From: Atopsyche davidsoni
Lineage: Eukaryota > Arthropoda > Insecta > Trichoptera > Hydrobiosidae
Length of the DNA: 64,000 nucleotides
Direction of reading: 5' to 3'
Assembly (NCBI GenBank): GCA_022113835.1
Contig: JAILWY010000014.1
Location: 14,443,501-14,507,500, forward strand
The stretch's first letter is position 1, and each line of letters begins with the position of its first letter. This document shows, one piece after another, positions 36,232-45,917 of the stretch. Position numbers and translations under genes: made by a program. A model generated the notes under the pieces. The model was given only the letters and a program-made list of their open reading frames with translations, was not told where the DNA came from and searched no databases.

Positions 36232-37376
36232 AGAGCTGTTTCAGTAAAAATAATGTCCTAAAACGTAATTTGTGATTATTTGAGTGTCACTGCCGCTGAA
36301 GCCTCGTTGTATTTAAATTAGTTTCATGGTTAATGACGTACAATGAAACATTCGCTCAAAAGCATAAAAGTGTTTCAGTAGAAATATTGTCCTGAAAAAA
36401 ACCAGCTACGATGTTCTGGCATCGAGGAGCCGCCGATACACACCAGTTGTTGTGTTTTGCATGTTTATTGATGCCATTGTTTCGTTTTGATATTTTTATT
36501 CGCCTTTTTGTTTTATGTTTTGTTTTTTTTTTTATTAGACGTGTGTTTTAATCTCGTCGAGTTTTTTTGGATTTATCGCGCTTTTTTTGGCACACTGGAA
36601 ATTAATTTCTACCTACAGTAAAAATTATTAAATAAATGCGCACATGCTCAGCTGGAAATATTTAACTTAATTAATACCTTCACAATACGGCGTTGCCCGG
36701 AACATGCGTTAATGTGATTTTATACTATTACATGTTGAATTGACTCAAAATAATTTTTTAGTAAGATTCTAAAGACACAGTATTTTTTTTATGAATTATT
36801 GTTAATATTTTCTATTTTCTAATATATACTTACTATACTAATAGCTAGAGTTTGTGCATTTTTTTAAGGGTGTGAAAAACACTCTGAATTATATAAGGCA
36901 ACAAAATTTTTTATTAGAAAATCAATCACTGTATTTAGTTATGAGAAACACGAATGCTGTGAATCTATTATATATGTACGAAAACCTCAACTCACAGTCT
37001 CGCATAATCTTTATAACAAAGATATTTCCTCCTCATTTCACAAAAATTCTTTTGTGAAAATATAAAAGACGACATTTTTAACCCCACTACATTATCTGGC
37101 GTTTTCTTCTTGCCTTGATGCTTCTCAGCCGGGTTAAGTCGCCAATTGTCACAGTTTATTTTGATTACTTTCAGAAAGTCATTTTCTCTTAGGGCGCTTG
37201 AGTGTTGGATTTTATTACCGCGGCGTTAAAATATTTACTGAGCGTTTGATATCTTCCGCTCCGAGTGCACTGTGGGATAAGCCTCTTTCAACTTTCGCCA
37301 CGGATGCGAGGCCGGCTAAGATTTCATTAACTCTGCCCAAAGAATGCTTTTAAATGCTTCTTTATGTACGAGGGCG
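36232..37376. other. Unassigned stretch with candidate regulatory island
   Basis: GTTTCAGTAAAAATAATGTC near 36238 has an approximate direct repeat near 36373 (GTTTCAGTAGAAATATTGTC). About 37080-37365 is non-repetitive, GC-richer and ends at the mariner insertion. No coding evidence. Confidence 0.3.
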
Positions 37377-38558
37377 GTCCGATAAGTACTTAGCCTACAA
37401 AAGAAAAACGAATATTTTGGAAAAGTGGCGATTTATTTCTCAAAACAGTCTCCTTTTAGCTCGATACACTTGACCCAGCGGTGCTCCAACTTCTTTAACC
37501 CATTTGAAAAATACGTTTTCTCGAGGTCTGCAAAGTAGGCCTCCGTGGCGGTGATGACCTCCACATTCGACTTAAACAAATCTTCAGCAGTTCGTAGTGG
37601 AATTCCACCTATTTGGCCGTGGCGACGGCGGAGGTGTGAGCCGGTGCGTTGTCATGGTGGAAGACCACTTTTTTCTTCGCCAAATGGGGCCGTTTTTTCT
37701 GTTGAATCGGCCCAATAATTCGGCATAGTAGAACCCTGTGACCGTTTTGCTCTTCTCCAGGTAGTCAATGTAGATCACACCTTGTGAATCCCAGAAAACG
37801 GTGGCCATCACCTTTCCGGCCGATAGGACAGTCTTCGCCTTCTTCGGAGCACGTTCGCCGGGTGAAGTCCACTGTTTCGACTGTTCCTTGGTCTCTGGTG
37901 TATACCAGTGGATCCATGTTTCGTCGACGGTCATGAAACGACGTAGAAACTCTTTCGGATTGCGCTTAAACAGCGTCAAACACTGCTCCGAAGTGATCTC
38001 ACGGTTGCGCTTGTTGTCCGGAGTGAGCAAACGCGACACCCAAAATTACCCCTAAATTTCATGCAGGATATGACTCACGCGGTCTTTTGAGATGCCTACT
38101 GTTTCAGCTATCTCGCGCACCTTCAATCGGCGGTCTGCCAATACGAGATCGTGGATTTTTGTCACGTTATCCTCCGTGGTAGCCATTTTCGGGGCACCTG
38201 GGCGTGGCTCATCAAAAACCGACGTGCGACCATGTTGAAACTCGTTAAACCAATTTTTGACGGTCGTCATCGAAGGAGAAGAGTCACCGTACACAGCATC
38301 CAAGCGCTCTTTGATTTCGTTGCGCGATTTCCCTTCCAAAAACAAAGATCGAATCACCGACCGATATTGCTCCTTTTCCATTTTTCTAAAATACGCGTAC
38401 ACGTCCGCTTCGACACGCGGTCACAACAAAACTACGAGTCCGATTCGGTTGAAATTTTGACAGTAGCCATCTACGAGAATATACTACACGATTATACATC
38501 TCTCTTGCGATATTAGCACCATCGGGCAGTGAGGCGTACGTATCGGACCGCCCTCGTA
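37377..38558 (-). mobile_element. Near full-length mariner element (copy 3)
   Basis: The ends CGAGGGCGGTCCGATAAG (left) and TATCGGACCGCCCTCG (right) are flanked by TA. The transposase is on the minus strand. At about 1180 bp it is close to intact size, apart from a deletion near its C-terminus. It belongs to the same family as 13950-14737. Confidence 0.85.
37433..38381 (-). pseudogene. Mariner transposase, broken (copy 3)
   Basis: The frame starts MEKEQYRSVIRSLFLEG at 38381 and reads through the HTH (VKNWFNEFQHGRT) to HILHEI, then hits the same TAG and frame loss (38052 region) as copy 1. It reopens as SRLLTPDNKRNREI, passes VDETWIHWYTPETK with the first catalytic Asp, and reads to a frameshift in a poly(A) within the second catalytic block (H-D-N-A-P-A-H in another frame). 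The P-Y-S-P-D-L segment with the third Asp is deleted. The C-terminal LEHRWVKC-I-E-L-KGD is present, ending with TAA at 37433. It is inactive. Confidence 0.8.
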
Positions 38559-38668
38559 TATTCACTTCCTCATCGCGTTAGAGTCCTCCAGAGCAAGTCT
38601 TTCACTCACGAATTAGATTGATGAGATATTCAATTACTTGAGTTGTATAAAGGGCCGTTACAAACTGT
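38559..38668 (-). repeat. Segment duplicated at 13841-13949, between two mariner ends
   Basis: It reads in reverse as the same DNA that abuts mariner copy 1. Here it is sandwiched between the end of mariner copy 3 and a second mariner end fragment in the same orientation. Confidence 0.7.
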
Positions 38669-38828
38669 CAAACACGTCCGCTTCCACACGCGGTCACAAC
38701 AAAACTACGAGTCCGATTCGGCTGAAATTTTGACAGTAGCCGTCTACAAGAATGTACTACACGATAGTAAATCTTTCTTACAATACTAGCACCATCGGAC
38801 AGTGAGGCTAAGTACTTATCGGACCGCC
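38669..38828 (-). mobile_element. Mariner 5' end fragment
   Basis: It repeats the 5' untranslated end of the mariner (GAAATTTTGACAGTAGCC and TTATCGGACCGCC) in the same orientation as copy 3. Its inverted repeat stops at GGACCGCC, so the last bases and the TA are lost. Confidence 0.75.
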
Positions 38829-39093
38829 GGATATGTAATATGTGTATTTATAATATATGTACACGTAAATAAATATGAAAATTTAAATCGAGAGTGAAGG
38901 TACGCTCATTGACTCACATTGTATTCAAAAATATTATCGGATTATTACTTTTCACGGTAATTTTAAAATTGACGTGGAGCACGACTTTTCGGAGGTGTGC
39001 CCATCAGATAGTAATAATTTGTAATTGGGTGTCAATAAAAAGTAAGCAGGGCTTTACACTGTATATTATAAAACCACCGTTCAACAAGAAGCA
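38829..39093. other. Unassigned AT-rich spacer
   Basis: Nothing is recognised. Confidence 0.3.
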
Positions 39094-39165
39094 ATAGCGA
39101 TAGCTCAGTTTATATGAGCGTCGTGCGATGCGCGACGGCCGGCGGGTTCAAACCCTCGACGACCC
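39094..39165 (+). repeat. tRNA-like sequence (SINE head or tRNA pseudogene)
   Basis: An A box (TAGCTCAGTTTATATGAGCG) has a GCTC/GAGC D stem. The anticodon arm GTCGT/GCGAC has loop GCGATGC, and the B box is GGGTTCAAACC. The T stem pairs only partly and the acceptor ends do not pair. A T run follows directly. I read it as a decayed tRNA-derived sequence, probably a different SINE family from the one at 6497 and 43474. Confidence 0.5.
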
Positions 39166-41339
39166 TTTTTTTAAATTTTTTTTTTAACTTTATACATAAA
39201 AAAACGATTTTAAATAACCACTAAAAAAATCGTAGACATATTAATATTGCATTATTTTAATATTCAAACCCCCGCTTTGTGATTTTTTTTAACTCTGTGA
39301 TATTATTTATTTAAAATTTATTTTGTACTTCTAATGCTCTATGAGGCAAGGCTCCTTCGACTATGGCTAACACAAAGTTACAAAGTTTTGTCTGAATTAA
39401 AGCTTTGTTTAATATTTTACATTTTTGTGTATTTCAGCGACATTTAGGTTTACGTGTTTTTTTAGGTTTAAATTTCCTTGTGTATGATTTAAAAATATTA
39501 ACCTTTTTTTAATCTTACTAGAATGAGCATATTATTACCACCATTATCAAACTAAGTTTAAACTGATTATTTACATTAAATATTATTTCATTAATATAAA
39601 AAACTCTTATATAATAATTAACTTACATTCTAAAATTTATAAATGGTTAATTTAAATATTAATATCGTTTTTCTTGGTCTGCTTTTTTTAGTATGACACT
39701 TATAAAAGTCCATTACATTAGTTCACTTATACAATAATAAATTCCCTGAAATAAACTGATTTTTTTATGTTTTTACTTTAAATCGAAAGAATGCTGATAA
39801 ATACCATTCGTAATCAAACTTAATGGATTTGTTTAAAATAACACGAAAACATTAATTTTAATGGCGGCCATAAACGAGCGATATTACACGATGAAGCTTA
39901 TCCTGCGATTCTAATTGATTTACCGCGGCAGTAACACAATTATCTCAAGCAGTAATAATAACTCTAGCCTACCGGGACTTTGATTATCCTTTCCCGACAC
40001 TATCTCAGGGTTGAATCTAATGTCCCCTGACCATTTAGGTCGTCCACACGTACAAGACTTCAGATTGGACATTTAAGCGGACTTAACTGCTGATTAACAA
40101 TACTTTGAAAACCTAATCAAGATTTTACTGCCCATTTTCTCGGAGTTACACGCCTAATATTTCGTGACAAACGCCATCTAACGCCGAGTAGTGAAACCGC
40201 TTGATTTATTTCAATAGGTTTGCGCCTCGGATGAGGAAGGCATTATTTATTTTATGTAAAAGAAAAAATGTATGCACGTTTCTATATTATTTCATTTTGA
40301 TAAAACAATAAAACATATTACTCGCAGGCGTTGGCGGCTGTTGCTTTTTTTATTTTATGGGTACGTTTTTTTAATGTTAAAAAAAATGTCATTTCTAAAA
40401 CAATAACGGTGCAAAGAAATCATCAATTTAAACCGATCTTTTTTTTAAGAGCGCGAAAAAATATGACCTATCAATGAGCAAAACTTTAGACCCATTCCCA
40501 CAAACAATACCTTATTACAGTATTCAATTTCTTTATAAGATGGTGCATTATTTAAAATATTAATTAAAATATAATATTTTGACCGTAGGAAATTATTATT
40601 TTCAGCCAGCTAAATTATTTTTACTATACAAGACACTTTTTTATTCAAAACTATTACAATTTTGTTGGTTTTTTTAAATATTTAAAATGTAATAGTTTTA
40701 TTTTTGATTGCGATGTTTTTTTAGAGAAGATTAGTGGCCATTTAAATAAACATATTTCAATGTCTGTTTGAGGTTTTGTAAGGCAGAATAGTGTCCCTAC
40801 ACCACAGTTTATTTATTTATATATATATATATTCTCGGTTCTTAAGTTGGCCATGCTCTTGCACTCGCGTCGCCAACAATTTTTTAGTATTGTCAAATTT
40901 CGCAAAAACTTGTGTGGGGACATCCTTTTCCTTTTGGATTTCTCGGCGAGGGCGGTCGTCTCAGCGGGCGTCGGCGAATACTTTATGAAGAAACTACCTA
41001 CAAATTATATTATCACAAGCCAATTCGACAGCCATCATGCATTAGGATCTTCGTCTACGCCTGAATTCTGTTAAAGCATCAACCAGAACTAAAATGATTC
41101 ATAGAAACTCAGCGCCTCGGGCCATCCACGTGCCGAAGAAGACAATATCTCTCGATAATCTCGTTCCTGGTAAGATTTTATTACTTTTCGGTTGAAATTC
41201 AAGCTGCGGCCGATTTGAATATGTTTTTTTTTTGTTATCTTTGGGTGAAAAACGATTCTGGATTTGTTGTATAAATAAATCAATGATCAGGACGCCATTG
41301 AGCGCCTACCTACTGCCAATTTTCTTTAACTTGTGTTTC
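39166..41339. other. Gene-free stretch with candidate regulatory island at 39850-40250
   Basis: 39850-40250 is non-repetitive, with mixed composition and clustered cores such as TAATTGATTTA, GATTATCC, TGATTAAC and CTAATCAAG. It looks like a conserved non-coding element or enhancer, but only cross-species alignment can tell. A (TA)n run lies at 40815-40832. No coding frame is supported. Confidence 0.35.
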
Positions 41340-42090
41340 ATAGGAGGTTGGTGACCATTTCCTCGAACATATCTATCCTGGGCCAGTCTCACCAATTCGG
41401 CTTCACTTCAGATCTCCAGCCACTGGCTTAAATTCCGCATCCACGTGAACTTCCTTCTTCGAGTCTTGCGCATTCTGTGCAAGGTTCTTTTGTTCGTGAC
41501 GCTTAAAGATTCTCCTATACAGCCACATTTCAAACGTTTCAATTCTTCGCATAGTAGCGGTCTTGAGTGTCCAGGCTTCGACTCCATAAAGGAGAACTTA
41601 GACGACAACATTTGGTGAATCTACATCGAGATTTCAGAAGTATATCTATTGAGCAAAGAACTTTGAATGTACTGCGTGCTATCTCAACCCTCGCTTTGAT
41701 TTCCTGATCAAAATCCCAGTTCTCATTCAACCAGCTGCTTTTTACTCTCCACTACTTTATTGTCTATATAGATATTGAAGCTGTTAATTAACTCTGCTGA
41801 CAACCATTGTTTTCGTTTTTAATGTTCATGGAGAGGCCGTACTTACGGCCAGCATCGTTGACTTTGTCGACTAGGGTCTATAGATCATCAGCACTGTCTG
41901 CTAGGACAGTGTCATCAGCATATCGTATGCTATTTAGTAGCCTACCATTTATTTTAATACCGATTTCACAATTGACTAGGGCCTCGTTATAAATTGTTTT
42001 TGAGTAAAGGTTATATAACATCGTAGACAGGATGCATCCTTGTCTGACACCCTTACAAATTTTAATGCTCGTATACAGTAAATCTTAACT
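41340..42090 (-). pseudogene. Non-LTR retrotransposon reverse transcriptase fragment
   Basis: On the minus strand, near 42050, the frame has GVRQGCILSTML. It continues through IRYADDTVLADSADD near 41930, the YADD catalytic motif of the reverse transcriptase, then NWDFDQEIKARVEIARSTFK and a decayed L-L-Y-G-type region. Stops and frameshifts break it into pieces. Endonuclease and 5' parts are missing. The same family gives the fragments at 21380 and 14740. Confidence 0.8.
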
Positions 42091-43330
42091 ACCCCGTATT
42101 TTTTATAAAATGTTAGTAATTTTATTTCACTACGTCATGGTGTCAATATTCCTTACAAAAAAAAATATTGAAATGCTGCAAATACTATTTTAATACATTA
42201 TCCTTGATAGCAAGTCCTAAATGCCGTTAAATAGTTCAGGAATTTTGGGTATAAAATCTGATTGATGAGATCAAATCAAGAAATTGAATTGTTTTAACTT
42301 TCCAGGTCTGATGGAAGCCAAAAACTGTAGATGGAAGCAAAGAAATGTTTTAATGTAATCCAATATAAAACTAATCTATACTCCTGTACACCTAATAAGT
42401 TGCCTAAAGCAGCAGCAAGTACTCCAAGAGGAATACTGCAGTCCATCGTAAATTGACAATGGTCTTTCATCTGTGATTAAGCACTTCAACACACTTTAAT
42501 TGAATAAAGTAACAGATCAGTCTGTATTCTTCTGTGCGTCATGCCCTGTACAAAATAATACAGCTTGAAGACATGTTGCCTTCTGAAATACCGAGAAACA
42601 TGGTTTTTGCTTGTAATATCACGTGCTTCGCTTTAGAATGATATCACTTAGAGAGAATAAAATGTCAAGTCAGGCTGCATTCTCCAGTGAATCTTATTCT
42701 GAAAGCAATGTGATAACAGCAAAGGTTACTCCGAAAGGAATATCAATACCTGGTTAAAAAGGGTAGTAACAGATTCGCCCTTCCCATGGCATAAACGTTG
42801 GATGGAAGCGCAGACTGGATCAATCGGTTAATCATATCCTGTGGACAATGTGATAAAACCCAAGTGTCTGATTTTCCCATATGATCCAGCGAAATCGCTG
42901 ATTTGGTGCTTCGTGTGGAATTCTAACACAGTTTTGATGTCATTTGAGAATGTATAAGATCAGACAAGCACTGTCGAGGCCGCTTTCTCAACAAAAAATC
43001 CACATCAAAACTCAGAAGGGCTATGGAAATTGTTTTCACATTTTGTATATACCTCAAAATAGTGACTAAATGTGAAAATTCAAACTTTCCCACAGAAAAA
43101 AGCCATTGTGGTGTTCTCGGCGTGAATCTATGTTTATTCTCTGAGAAAATTCACAGAAATAATACTGGCATTCTCCATATGCCTCAAAATAAAAAGTGAC
43201 TGAACGTGGAAATTCCAACTAACCGATTTCCTTCCGAAGACATCGCTGTGTTCTATGTCGCACAAATATCATCAAGTTCCATGCTGTCTACTAAATTTCA
43301 CAAATATTTATGTATTTATATCCAATAAAT
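42091..43330. repeat. Stretch with weak, diverged tandem repetition
   Basis: CCTCAAAATAGTGACTAAAT at 43050 and CCTCAAAATAAAAAGTGACT at 43182 head two similar blocks about 130 bp apart, each followed by G-x-G-G-T-G/C-G-C-T-G-TGTTCT. Looser echoes occur back to about 42650. It may be a degraded satellite. No gene is seen. Confidence 0.35.
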
Positions 43331-43473
43331 AAATGTAATATATATTAATTTTAGATTAATGTTAATCAGGATGCGTATTTATTTACCCATGCAGGTATTA
43401 GTATGTTTATGTGATTAAGCATATTTTTTCACACATTGAAAACGATTAAAGAAAACTCTCAGAAAATATCATC

Positions 43474-43551
43474 GTGACTTGTGAGGGATTCGAACCCACA
43501 TCCCCAAGCTTTCATGGCCGGTGCATTTATCCAACTATGCTAACGAGCCAC
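43474..43551 (-). repeat. tRNA-like domain, unit 1
   Basis: Read on the minus strand it has GTGGCTC at the 5' end, an A box TTAGCATAGTTGG, a B box GGTTCGAATCC and CAAGTCAC at the 3' end. Six acceptor positions can pair, one as G-T. One T-stem mismatch and no clear anticodon loop argue for a SINE head with internal pol III promoter, not a working tRNA. Confidence 0.7.
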
Positions 43552-43876
43552 TGCAATTTAGTGAGAATTTTTAATAATCATATTCTACATATGAACTAAT
43601 ATGCTCGGGCTAATCAATATTTAATGATTTGCAAACACTGGACTTTTTAATTAAAGTAACAAGTGAAGCATTTTTATATCCAAAGCTGGTTATTATTATT
43701 TTTAAAATCTATTGATGTTTAGCCGAGACGCGCACCATTCAATTATATTAATTTTAGATTAATGTTAATCAGGATGCGTATTTATTTACCCATGCAGGTA
43801 TTAGTATGTTTATGTGATTAAGCATATTTTTTCACACATTGAAAACGATTAAAGAAAACTCTCAGAAAATATCATC

Positions 43877-43954
43877 GTGACTTGTGAGGGATTCGAACCC
43901 ACATCCCCAAGCTTTCATGGCCGGTGCATTTATCCAACTATGCTAACGAGCCAC
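43877..43954 (-). repeat. tRNA-like domain, unit 2
   Basis: An identical copy of the unit 1 domain, 403 bp further on. Confidence 0.7.
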
Positions 43955-44279
43955 TGCAATTTAGTGAGAATTTTTAATAATCATATTCTACATATGAACT
44001 AATATGCTCGGGCTAATCAATATTTAATGATTTGCAAACACTGGACTTTTTAATTAAAGTAACAAGTGAAGCATTTTTATATCCAAAGCTGGTTATTATT
44101 ATTTTTAAAATCTATTGATGTTTAGCCGAGACGCGCACCATTCAATTATATTAATTTTAGATTAATGTTAATCAGGATGCGTATTTATTTACCCATGCAG
44201 GTATTAGTATGTTTATGTGATTAAGCATATTTTTTCACACATTGAAAACGATTAAAGAAAACTCTCAGAAAATATCATC

Positions 44280-44357
44280 GTGACTTGTGAGGGATTCGAA
44301 CCCACATCCCCAAGCTTTCATGGCCGGTGCATTTATCCAACTATGCTAACGAGCCAC
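44280..44357 (-). repeat. tRNA-like domain, unit 3
   Basis: Identical to units 1 and 2 in the same orientation. Confidence 0.7.
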
Positions 44358-44682
44358 TGCAATTTAGTGAGAATTTTTAATAATCATATTCTACATATGA
44401 ACTAATATGCTCGGGCTAATCAATATTTAATGATTTGCAAACACTGGACTTTTTAATTAAAGTAACAAGTGAAGCATTTTTATATCCAAAGCTGGTTATT
44501 ATTATTTTTAAAATCTATTGATGTTTAGCCGAGACGCGCACCATTCAATTATATTAATTTTAGATTAATGTTAATCAGGATGCGTATTTATTTACCCATG
44601 CAGGTATTAGTATGTTTATGTGATTAAGCATATTTTTTCACACATTGAAAACGATTAAAGAAAACTCTCAGAAAATATCATC

Positions 44683-44760
44683 GTGACTTGTGAGGGATTC
44701 GAACCCACATCCCCAAGCTTTCATGGCCGGTGCATTTATCCAACTATGCTAACGAGCCAC
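44683..44760 (-). repeat. tRNA-like domain, unit 4, last before the flip
   Basis: Identical sequence. The array reverses 75 bp downstream, so this domain and the next point towards each other's 5' flank across the 42-bp loop. Confidence 0.7.
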
Positions 44761-44952
44761 TGCAATTTAGTGAGAATTTTTAATAATCATATTCTACATA
44801 TGAACTAATATGCTCGGGCTAATCAATATTTAATGCTTCACTTGTTACTTTAATTAAAAAGTCCAGTGTTTGCAAATCATTAAATATTGATTAGCCCGAG
44901 CATATTAGTTCATATGTAGAATATGATTATTAAAAATTCTCACTAAATTGCA

Positions 44953-45030
44953 GTGGCTCGTTAGCATAGTTGGATAAATGCACCGGCCATGAAAGCTTGG
45001 GGATGTGGGTTCGAATCCCTCACAAGTCAC
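44953..45030 (+). repeat. tRNA-like domain, unit 5, first inverted
   Basis: The same domain now on the plus strand. The tail after it has one base fewer (GATATTTCTGAG in place of GATATTTTCTGAG), the only difference noticed in the array. Confidence 0.7.
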
Positions 45031-45354
45031 GATGATATTTCTGAGAGTTTTCTTTAATCGTTTTCAATGTGTGAAAAAATATGCTTAATCACATAAACAT
45101 ACTAATACCTGCATGGGTAAATAAATACGCATCCTGATTAACATTAATCTAAAATTAATATAATTGAATGGTGCGCGTCTCGGCTAAACATCAATAGATT
45201 TTAAAAATAATAATAACCAGCTTTGGATATAAAAATGCTTCACTTGTTACTTTAATTAAAAAGTCCAGTGTTTGCAAATCATTAAATATTGATTAGCCCG
45301 AGCATATTAGTTCATATGTAGAATATGATTATTAAAAATTCTCACTAAATTGCA

Positions 45355-45432
45355 GTGGCTCGTTAGCATAGTTGGATAAATGCACCGGCCATGAAAGCTT
45401 GGGGATGTGGGTTCGAATCCCTCACAAGTCAC
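45355..45432 (+). repeat. tRNA-like domain, unit 6
   Basis: Plus-strand copy, 402 bp after unit 5 because of the single-base deletion. Confidence 0.7.
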
Positions 45433-45757
45433 GATGATATTTTCTGAGAGTTTTCTTTAATCGTTTTCAATGTGTGAAAAAATATGCTTAATCACATAAA
45501 CATACTAATACCTGCATGGGTAAATAAATACGCATCCTGATTAACATTAATCTAAAATTAATATAATTGAATGGTGCGCGTCTCGGCTAAACATCAATAG
45601 ATTTTAAAAATAATAATAACCAGCTTTGGATATAAAAATGCTTCACTTGTTACTTTAATTAAAAAGTCCAGTGTTTGCAAATCATTAAATATTGATTAGC
45701 CCGAGCATATTAGTTCATATGTAGAATATGATTATTAAAAATTCTCACTAAATTGCA

Positions 45758-45835
45758 GTGGCTCGTTAGCATAGTTGGATAAATGCACCGGCCATGAAAG
45801 CTTGGGGATGTGGGTTCGAATCCCTCACAAGTCAC
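45758..45835 (+). repeat. tRNA-like domain, unit 7
   Basis: Plus-strand copy, 403 bp after unit 6. The unit is cut off about 67 bp further on, at the array end. Confidence 0.7.
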
Positions 45836-45917
45836 GATGATATTTTCTGAGAGTTTTCTTTAATCGTTTTCAATGTGTGAAAAAATATGCTTAATCACAT
45901 AAAAATGTAATATATAT

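Larger units (their letters stand above)
43331..45917. repeat. Inverted array of 403-bp SINE-like units with flanking 15-bp repeats
   Basis: Head-to-tail units repeat every 403 bp from 43341, with further starts at 43744, 44147 and 44550. At 44835/44836 the orientation flips and about two and a half units follow in reverse, to 45902. Copies are identical by eye except for one missing base near 45041. The loop at the flip is 42 bp (44836-44877). AAATGTAATATATAT lies just outside at 43331-43345 and again, in the same orientation, at 45903-45917. Each unit contains one tRNA-like domain. Confidence 0.9.

Noticed and set aside
43474..45835. Seven tRNA genes
   Set aside because: Each has A and B boxes, but the anticodon loop and T stem are imperfect and each sits inside a 403-bp repeat. 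SINE heads explain them better.
43331..45917. CRISPR-like array
   Set aside because: Units are 403 bp with no unique spacers, in a eukaryotic context.
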